Shown here: positions 56,197 to 64,000 of the stretch, piece by piece
How positions within the stretch are numbered: the first letter of the stretch is position 1
Layout of the letters: every line of letters begins with the position of its first letter
Assembly (NCBI GenBank): GCA_036936605.1
Contig: JAUPFV010000004.1
Span: 181,368,807 to 181,432,806 of the forward strand
Reading direction: 5' to 3'
Length of the DNA: 64,000 nt
Origin: Limnanthes douglasii subsp. nivea
Lineage: Eukaryota; Streptophyta; Magnoliopsida; Brassicales; Limnanthaceae
Made by a program: the position numbers and the translations under genes
The notes under the pieces: generated by a model
What the model was told of the DNA's origin: nothing
Database searches by the model: none
The model's input: only the letters and a program-made list of their open reading frames with translations

Positions 56197-58184
56197 AGAA
56201 GATACACGATAAATAATATGCACGATAAAACATAAGATGATTGGGTGTTCAACAAAACAGAATACCGATGCGGATAGCGAAGATAAGATCAGCTAGTACA
56301 TCAAAGAGAATAAATACATGAAAATAAAAAAAGGAGTTTTTTAGCAACAAAGAAGGTCGTGGAACCATATTTTTTTATTCAAGCGTGTCTGATGTGTCTG
56401 GATGATTTTTAATCTCAATAGTGTGTGAATGAAATATAAAAAAACTAAAATATCCATCGTTGATGTCTTTACCTCTAACCCTTTGATACTCGACTCCACA
56501 TTTCCTATATTTCAGTGGTTCACTCTTATCCAAATCCTACCAATATGACTCACATACTATCATTCACTTGAAATAGAAAATAGAGAGCTTCAAATAAACA
56601 CCATGATTGTGGAAGATAAAGTTATAAATAAGATATTTATTACTACTCTTGTGGAAAAATTCACAATCATTCAACCCTCAACTACAACTATCAATAAAGT
56701 AATCTCATGTGAATGAATTTTGGCCCACCCAACTAGAATTCGCTTAATTGATCATAAGCATGTACTAGTTATCTCATGATTTTTTTACAACACAACTCTT
56801 AATACTTTAATATTTTGAACAATATAATATATAAGGTTTAATATGATCTCTAGATTTTGACCCTCATCATGAACTAGTTAAAATACATGATTGGGTTAAA
56901 CTTCAAGTTTTCTATTAAATATTTTAATCATCAGATTATTAGATTATTTGTAATACTATTTGCTCATTTCTTCGTATGGATAAACATACTTTTGGTCGAA
57001 CCTTTCTTATGCATGCTCGCATACGTATAAAATTGGATATTGCAAAACATCAATATGATCATATTTGGATTAAATATGAGATGAATATAGGATTTTAGAA
57101 AATAACATTATTCTACTTATTATATATGAGGTGTTAAGTATTACAAACCAAAACGATAATAAATTTAAATAATAAATTAATTAACATCTTTGCATATAGG
57201 GAATAAAAATATTTGATTTAAAGGCTACAATTTTTATCAAAGTATACGACGAGCTTATCGAGTGGTGAATTTAGAGGGTGGCCAAATATATCATGGCATA
57301 CCCTTTACTAAAGAAAACATGTTTCGGTAGTGGTGAATAGTCTAAATTTTTACTTTCTTCTAACCCACCCGCCCCCCCCTCCCCCCAAAAAAAAGTTGTA
57401 TTTTCATTTCTTATAGTTCTTATTTCTTTTATACTTCATAATTTTATTTGTAGTTATCCTTTCTTTTTTATTGCATTGAATCACGAATCCTTTTTTCTCG
57501 CCTCCAATTCTCCTCATTCTTCTTTTTTTCCTTCAATTTCAATACCCTAAATCATAATCCTTTTTTGTTAAACATAATCAATTTTTTTCTACTTCCCATT
57601 CAAATACTAAATCTTCTTCAACCCCCAAATTGAAACACTTCTTGAGAAAACAGAATCGGAATCGAAACCCTTCTTAAAATCAGAACCCTGTTCTAAATCA
57701 AAATCTTATCATTCTTCGTTAATCAGAATCAGAAATCAAAACCCGTTTTGAAATCGGAATCTCATTATTATTTGCTAATCAGAATGAGAAATATCACTTT
57801 CAAACGGTCTTTTTGTACTTATTATAAGTTCTATTTAAAAATAGTAATGGTTGAATAAAATAAGGTTGTGTCGAGTGAATTTTTTTTTATTATTCATATA
57901 TGCATATGCGTTGAAAGAATTTGTTAAAAATAGTGTATATATACATTATTCATTCAATTTGTGATGTGGATGTATTTGTATCTTAAAAAAAATTGGTAAC
58001 TATTTTTGTGTAGGTCGGTGATTGTGTTTGTTTGGATACACTAGCAGAGCTCCACGATTTGTGTTTTTTATTCTCTTTCATTTTGATATGCACTAACTTT
58101 TCATGTTATCTGAGTAGTGGATGGTGAATGAAGATATTTGTAAAGGAAATAAGAAAATACATGGTTATTATATTTTTATAATTA

Positions 58185-58593
58185 GGCTTTGAACAGTAAA
58201 TCGTCCCTGGACTATGGCATTTGGTGGCAGATAGTCCCTGGACTTTTAAAAGTCTGTTCGTAGTCCATCGATTATCCAGTTTGGATAAAGTTAACCCCCT
58301 TTCATGTGTTAACTATCAATTTTTGTGACAGATAGTCCCTCAACTATTCATTTTCGATATATTTAGTCCTTTGACTTTCTATTTTTGATAAAGTTAGTCC
58401 CCTTAATAAACATGCGCATGAGACTAACTTTATCCAAACTGGATAGTCTAGGGACTACCAACGGACTTTTAAAAGTCCAAAGACTATATGTCACCAAAAT
58501 GGATAGTCCCGGGACTAATAACGGAGTTTTGAAAGTCGACGGACTATTTGTCACCAAAGTTGATAGTCCAGGGACGAGTTACTATTCAAAGCC
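58185..58593. mobile_element. 409-bp MITE with long inverted repeats inside the hAT element
   Basis: The ends GGCTTTGAACAGTAA and TTACTATTCAAAGCC (complement GGCTTTGAATAGTAA) are inverted repeats. Similarity extends inward for well over 100 bases, with repeated units such as ATAGTCCCTGGACT, GGACTTTTAAAAGTCC and TCCAGTTTGGATAAAGTTA. The flanks carry a perfect 10-bp repeat TTTATAATTA (58175-58184, 58594-58603); if the ends are shifted by one base, 9 bp as in MULE-type MITEs. Transcribed, it would fold into a long hairpin. No coding capacity. Confidence 0.88.
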
Positions 58594-59279
58594 TTTATAA
58601 TTAATTGTATGAAATGGTAGGTAGATGCCTCCGTCTCTTTTGATTGTATATTATATGAAATTTCAACACGATGAATATGTCATGTTGAGATAAGAGAAAT
58701 GTTGAATATGAAAATTTAATAATCAAAATGGAGCATAATTATTCAGTGGAAACACACTAGTGCAATTCAAACTTTTGAGTAATTTGTATGCATGAATGTA
58801 TAATTTCAATATAAGAAGGAAAGCATAGGTCTTCCACTGTTCATTTTAGACGAATAAATTAAACTGGAAAAGTATATAAATGATAAACAAATTAGATAGT
58901 TATACATCACTACTCATGCATTGTCAAACTTTTACCTTCAAACACATTTTTGTTTTTACTAAACATATAATTGTTTCTCTCTTTTGTATAAATTTTGTCC
59001 CAAATAATTTATATAAATTTATTAATTATATTTAGTTAATTTATTAATTGTATTTAAATAAAAACAGATTATATCTCAAGCTTACTAATTGGATAATTAT
59101 ATTTAATAATAATATTATAGTAAGACTAAAGTTTATATAATAAAATTTGTTTTGGAGTAATTTGATTACTAATTGTATTTAAGTGTTCAAATAATTTGGT
59201 TATTAATTTTAGGTCAGTGAATTATGTTTTATTTGTCTAATTTCTTATATTTCTCATATTACTAATTTTAGGTTATTTC

Positions 59280-61040
59280 TTATACAAAAAGGAAAGCTAA
59301 TTATTTTGTTTGTGTAAAAGCATCACTTGAAGCAGTCAAGTTTCTTGGTAGAGATTGAATGACTTTTAGGGGACATAATGAGGGAGGGGGGGGAGGAATC
59401 TACTTATAAAGTCCCTTTCCAACATTTATTGAAGTATTATGGAGAAACAGTGACAAAATAGCATAAACATTTAAAAGTGGTCGAGGAAATTGTAAAATGA
59501 CTGGTCCCATTATTCAGAAATAAATTGTAAAATATATGTGCTATTGAAACCGTTAAAATATAGTTAGAGAAATTAAATATCGTGTCTTTTGTGGTCTTGA
59601 TGATGAACCATGTGATTGTTTTAGTAAAGAACAAATGGCGATATTTGTGCGACTTGTTGATGATAAATGATTCTTTGTTGAATGATTTATTAGAATTGTT
59701 CATGTTGAGGATACTAGTGCAATAGCCCTTAAATATGCTCTTGAAACTTTGATGTCTGGATTGTGTGTATCTAAACTTCAAGGGAAGGATATGATTGAGA
59801 AAGTAATATGAAAGGTCAATTTGGTAGACTGAAAACTTTGATTTAAAAAAAATTGTGAGCCTATTATGTTTGTTCACACACCAACTTCAGTTGGATCTTG
59901 TTTTAATGGTTCAGAAGCGGGAAGATGTTGATTTTTTTTTCTTGAAATGTCTCATATTGTAAACTTTATAAGATCTTCTGATAATCTTTGCTTAGTAAAA
60001 AACAATTTCTCATTTTGCAAATCTAATTGATGATAAGTTGGTGGAAATGGGTATTGAGTTGTACTAAGAGTTATATATTGCAAGAGCAAGTAATACGTGG
60101 TTGGGATCTCACTTTCGGACTCTTAGTAGGTTGATTGATTTTTTTATTCTTATTATTTAAGTTCAGTGAACCAAAAAGTTTGTTATTTGTCATGCAAACT
60201 TTTGGTTTTGTTCTTATGTTGCACCTAATGGTTGAGGTTTTGTCATTGATAAATAATTTGTCTCAAGCATTACAAAATGGTTATTAATGTTTTGTGACAT
60301 GAAATTTATCATTGATAAATAAGTGATAGTAGACGAGAAGCATTTTATGCACACGTTATGAGTTCTCGTGGTAATCTTGAAATCAATGTGCATGACATGG
60401 AATCAAAGTATGTGACATTTAATAAATCCAAAAGGGTTGCTCTGTTTTTTACAAATCTCAATTATTTCACGAATATTATTTTTACGTGTCATAGATTTTA
60501 TAAGGAAAGAGTTAGGTGATCCTTTTACATTGGAAAATGTTGAGTTGTTGAATTGTATGACATGTGGCGTGTTTGAATCATTGTTCTTCATTTCAAGATT
60601 TTGAGATTAAATCACTTGTGAGGTTGGCAAGATTCTATCCAAACGAATTTAAGCATAGTAATGATAAAGAGTTGTCTAGTTAACTTGAGACTTATATTAA
60701 CCGTATCAAGATGGATGATAATTTTTCCAATCTGAAGGGTATTTCGGATCTATGTATGAATCTTATTTGTACCAAAAAATACACAACGCTTGGATCGTTT
60801 TTCACACTTTTAAAGTTAGGTTTAACATTACTGGTGTCTACCGCAAGTGTTGAGTGCATTTTTTATGGTATGAAATATGTGAAGAATGAGTTGAGAAATC
60901 GAATATCTAATCCATGACTTAATGATTGCTTACTGACATCTGTGGAGCAAAATGTTTTTAGTTAAATCGATGATCAATATATTATCAAGCACTTTCAAGC
61001 CATTAACAATAGCCGAATGCATTTACATTTGGTCTAGGAA
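59280..61040 (+). pseudogene. hAT transposase (zinc-finger MYM/TTF-type relative)
   Basis: Frames with many stops follow this family's order: ASLEAVKFLGRD and MTFRGHNEG near 59320-59390; IFVRLVDDK near 59640; RIVHVEDTSAIALKYALETL near 59690-59750; NTWLGSHFRTLSRLI near 60090-60135. At the C-terminus, NFSNLKGISDL (60720) and the dimerisation region TASVECIFYGMKYVKNELRN (about 60840-60900) and NDCLL are clear. It would cut and paste the element if intact; here it is dead. Confidence 0.85.
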
Positions 61041-61181
61041 TGTATTTTTATTTTGAGTTGTGATTGAAACATTGGTATATTTTTACTATATAATACTCAA
61101 ATATTTATTTTTTGCTAACTATATTTATATTATTTTTGGCATACTTGTAATTTTAGTTTTGGATACGCCATTGAGCCTATC

Positions 61182-61424
61182 TTGTTATTTACCTCAAAGA
61201 GTGACATACAAAGGTTTTTGGTGGATTCAAACACTTGAGGTTCCACATATTGATGAAATTGTTTTGAAGAGAAAACAAAAAATAATATCGATATATTTTT
61301 CTTCTAAATCCTAAAATCTAGAAACAATTGTGAACATGCATTTAGGAGTTTATGAATTGAAATTAAAAGCGACATTTTATTCTCATTGAACGAATAATAA
61401 AAAAAAATTCTCTTAATAGTCAAA
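61182..61424. other. Spacer between hAT and copia elements
   Basis: AT-rich; nothing recognised. Confidence 0.4.
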
Positions 61425-62066
61425 TGTTAGAACCCAATGAACTCGCACCTTTTGATTATCATAACTTTATTGGTATTCATACTATAAATACTCATGTGAC
61501 TTCTATTATTATATAGTGGTCTAATTTAAAGTAATAGTGATTACATTCTAATAGTAAGATAATATTTAAATCAAGTAGGATACTCAAAATCTACATGGAT
61601 GAGATATCATAATTTAGAATATCAATACAATATCTCACTTAGATCATCACATGTACTAAATATATACATTTAAGTGTACACTCAATAGCGTTGATCACAT
61701 GTACTAAATATATACATTTAAGTGTACACTCAATAGCGTTGTTTTATTCACTTATAATCTAAATTTTGTATCACTTAGATGGTATTCAACAAAGAACTAA
61801 GAATGCATGCCACTTAATGTGTACTAAATTCTATAATAATCATGTTAGCTACTATCATTTAATTGAACTTTGACTTCTCACATTAACATGAGAACCACAC
61901 AAGCATGCATAATATGTCGTTTCCCAACTGACCATTCTAACATAATTTGAGATTATTGATTTAAATACTTAAATTTAAAAATAAGTTCAAAACGATCATT
62001 GTATTATTTATTTAAAAATATACATACAAATCCGTAAAAATAATACAATCTAAATCCATATTAACA
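61425..62066 (-). repeat. 3' LTR of the right-hand copia element
   Basis: Read on the minus strand it runs TGTTAATATGG ... TTCTAACA, the TGTTA/TAACA ends usual in copia LTRs, preceded by purine-rich AGTGAAA. It is 642 bp long. The partner LTR is outside the window, so the ends rest on the termini alone. Confidence 0.7.
61648..61743. repeat. 48-bp tandem duplication inside the copia LTR
   Basis: CACATGTACTAAATATATAC and the following 28 bases are repeated exactly at 61696, giving two copies. Confidence 0.95.
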
Positions 62067-62099
62067 TTTCACTAAAATTAAATTAAAATTGAAAGAAAA

Positions 62100-63700
62100 C
62101 TCTCACTGGATCTAAAAATACCCTATAAACTAGGGAGACCAATGCAAAATTTATGTTCATTAAATACTAAGGGTGGTAACGCCATACTGAAATTCTATAA
62201 AAGCATAGATGTTGTGTCTATATGCTCAAACTTGACTTGACAATTACAGACACATTTTTAACAGACATAAAATTTGTTTTTATGCGCTTAGAGTTTCTTG
62301 AGCTAGAGTTTTTTAGAGCACGAAGGCTAATATATTTAGACAATAGAGGTTTATTGGTATTTCAATTTCTTCTACTTTATCCAATCTTGAGATAAGTTTA
62401 TGAGTTATAGAGCATGGTTTGATGGTTCAAATTGTGTAACATACTCTTCCATAGTCGAGGTCGTAATAAAAGTTTGTTTCACACTCTTGCATAAAATTCC
62501 ACCTCCAACCAGAATAAATACATAACTGATTGTAGAACTCCGAGTGTCCATGCAACTATAAAAAATATGCATCAGAATAACCTATGATATCTAGGCTATC
62601 CGAGTTGTATGTCAATCTGTAATGCTCGGTTCAAGTACTAGATGACTCTTTGAATAAATTCCAATCGTCCACTTCTAGATTACTCAAACAATTCTCTCTT
62701 AATCTACTATAAACAATATGTTTAATATGATGTAAACCTGAGCATCCAGAGAATTCAACAACCAAAGTGAATGGGAATGTCTTCGTGAGCTGAATATCTG
62801 ATTATCTTAAGGAACTGAATTATGAGAACTTATGAGTTTTAGATATAGCAATATCCATTTATTATATAATGTTTATGCCATAATAATGCAACATGCTCTC
62901 AATGTATGTTTTTTATGATAGACTTATGACACCCCAATGGTGATTCCTAATTATATAGATCCCTAGCACACACACAAAACTTTACCAAGATCTTTCATGT
63001 CAAATTTCTTTGAAATACATGTCTTATTGTCATGCTACACGTCTATATCATTCATGGCGAGGAGTAGTCGTTGGTATATAATAGTAAATATATTACTTTA
63101 CTCTTATTAGATTTGTAAGACACACAATCTTCCACATAATTCATCTTAAATACAAACAAGGTGATAATATCTGAGAATGTGTGGTACCATTGACGAGATA
63201 CATATTTCACCCCATAAATGGATCTCCTTACTTTTTATACCATCAATTTTATATTAACGAAAAACAAAAATTCAAGTTTCTTCATATAAATCATTTCCTT
63301 AATTTCTTTATTTAAAAAGTTTATCTTCATATCCATTTGCTGAAGCTTTAAATTAAAATGTGCAGCTAGAACAGTGATTGTCATAAACGAGTCTTTTAAT
63401 GAAATAAGAAAAGAAAATACCTAAGAATAGTCAATGTGTTCATGTTATGTATAAAATATTGTTATAAAATATTGGTTTTGAATATGCATTTGCAACCAAT
63501 CATTTTCTTCGCCTTAGGTAATAGAATGAAGTCTCACACTAAATCATCCCACGTAGATTTATTGTATCCATATATTGCCTTGACATGGAATTTAGAGTTT
63601 GAATCCTTCACATAAGTTGATCCGATCATCTTATTGTAGAATATTCCTCATGTTTATTTAAGAATGTCGCATCATATGAAAGTACGACATTAATTCTCTC
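62100..63700 (-). pseudogene. Copia pol (reverse transcriptase, RNase H, C-terminus)
   Basis: Minus-strand reading: RT start KDSF-like DSFMTITVLAAHFNLKLQQ (about 63395-63335) and MDMKINFLNKEIKE; SRQWYHTFSDII; the palm region LLLYTNDYSS (about 63050-63080), where the copia motif is LYVDD, so the catalytic Val-Asp is changed; ISKKFDMKDLGK (about 63010-62975). RNase H traces SGRLEFIQRVI and DIQLG lie near 62680-62590. The C-terminus MALPPLVFNEHKFCIGL starts with ATG at 62185. Stops and shifts throughout. Confidence 0.82.
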
Positions 63701-64000
63701 TATAATGGCTCTATGTAATGTAGGCTCATTATTTAACTCAGTTTTTGAGTTTAATCATCATAAATAATATCAACTCTTTAATTTTTTTAATATGAAGCAT
63801 AATATATGTTTGAGATATTTAATTCTCTATAATATTGGAAACAGTCAGCCAACATATTGTAACCAACACGTCAATTTCAGAGACTAAGAAAATTGGTTGC
63901 ATTATTTTCTACAAAATAATATTGTTATCAAGATCATTCCTCCAAAATTTATATCATCACAAAAATTTACATATATCATATCAAAATTGTATGCTTATTT

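Larger units (their letters stand above)
55354..57251. other. Unassigned stretch with short repeats
   Basis: No complete gene recognised. Between 55650 and 55850 a frame reads SPDATNCDGVKLEENGCCVE with a repeated block and may be another captured exon. The rest is AT-rich. Confidence 0.4.
57260..61173 (+). mobile_element. hAT transposon, decayed, with near-perfect 8-bp target repeat
   Basis: The left end GAGTGGTGAATTTAGAGGGTGGCC and the right end GGATACGCCATTG are degenerate forms of the CAGTGGCGGATC... / ...GATCCGCCACTG ends typical of one plant hAT group. The flanks AGCTTATC (57252-57259) and AGCCTATC (61174-61181) agree at 7 of 8 bases. The element (3.9 kb) holds a transposase pseudogene and a younger MITE. 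Confidence 0.82.
61425..64000 (-). mobile_element. Ty1/copia element, minus strand, 3' part (right side outside window)
   Basis: It carries a 3' LTR at 61425-62066 and, to its right, decayed pol sequence in the copia order RT to RNase H to C-terminus, read from about 63.7 kb down to 62.13 kb. Unrelated in detail to the plus-strand copia element at 7-23 kb. Confidence 0.85.

Noticed and set aside
1..64000. Endogenous pararetrovirus (caulimovirus-type) sequence
   Set aside because: All RT regions come with gypsy or copia integrase and LTRs; no movement or coat protein motif was seen.

Overview
This is a stretch of nuclear plant DNA, probably a eudicot and probably repeat-rich (pericentromeric or heterochromatic). 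It is AT-rich and made almost entirely of transposable elements nested in one another. Plant-specific lineages are recognisable: Ty3/gypsy Tat elements with two RNase H domains, a CRM-type gypsy element, Ty1/copia, a MULE with FAR1-like, DDE and OTU parts, hAT, a tRNA-derived SINE and MITEs. I see no intact host gene. The only host-type sequences are a piece of a glutaminyl-tRNA synthetase gene (about 55.06-55.35 kb) and a broken plant-mobile-domain (PMD) gene. All protein assignments were made by reading translations by eye; no search was run. | Layout: 1-7346 is a Tat gypsy element on the minus strand (gag, protease, RT, RNase H, second RNase H, integrase, plus an antisense extra ORF), with a 1.04-kb hAT-type element in its gag. 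It sits in a copia element (plus strand), which also carries an old, stop-riddled CRM-like gypsy element (7508-12830). A 9.56-kb segment (4135-13692) is then repeated head to tail, almost base for base, at 13693-23251. Next come the copia 3' LTR-like region (to about 23.75 kb), a second decayed Tat element (23938 to about 28.24 kb), a SINE with a 35-A tail (29848-30085) and a third, full-length but decayed Tat element with both LTRs (30994-40271). | From 41.85 to 48.5 kb lie a MULE transposase-OTU gene (plus) and a convergent PMD gene (minus), with clusters of one GC-rich near-palindromic motif. The PMD reading frame is split near its start by a CRM element (48500-54029) with 515-516 bp LTRs and a perfect 5-bp target duplication. 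The GlnRS fragment, short tandem repeats, a 3.9-kb hAT element (57260-61173, carrying a 409-bp MITE) and the 3' part of a minus-strand copia element (61425 to the window end) follow. | Function: nothing here appears to form a working host pathway. The value of the window is its insertion and rearrangement history. The copia element was hit separately by the Tat element and by the old CRM-like element; an hAT element later entered the Tat gag; a 9.56-kb piece was then tandemly duplicated, and this event is recent because the copies hardly differ. On the right, the CRM element entered the PMD gene, and the MITE entered the hAT element.
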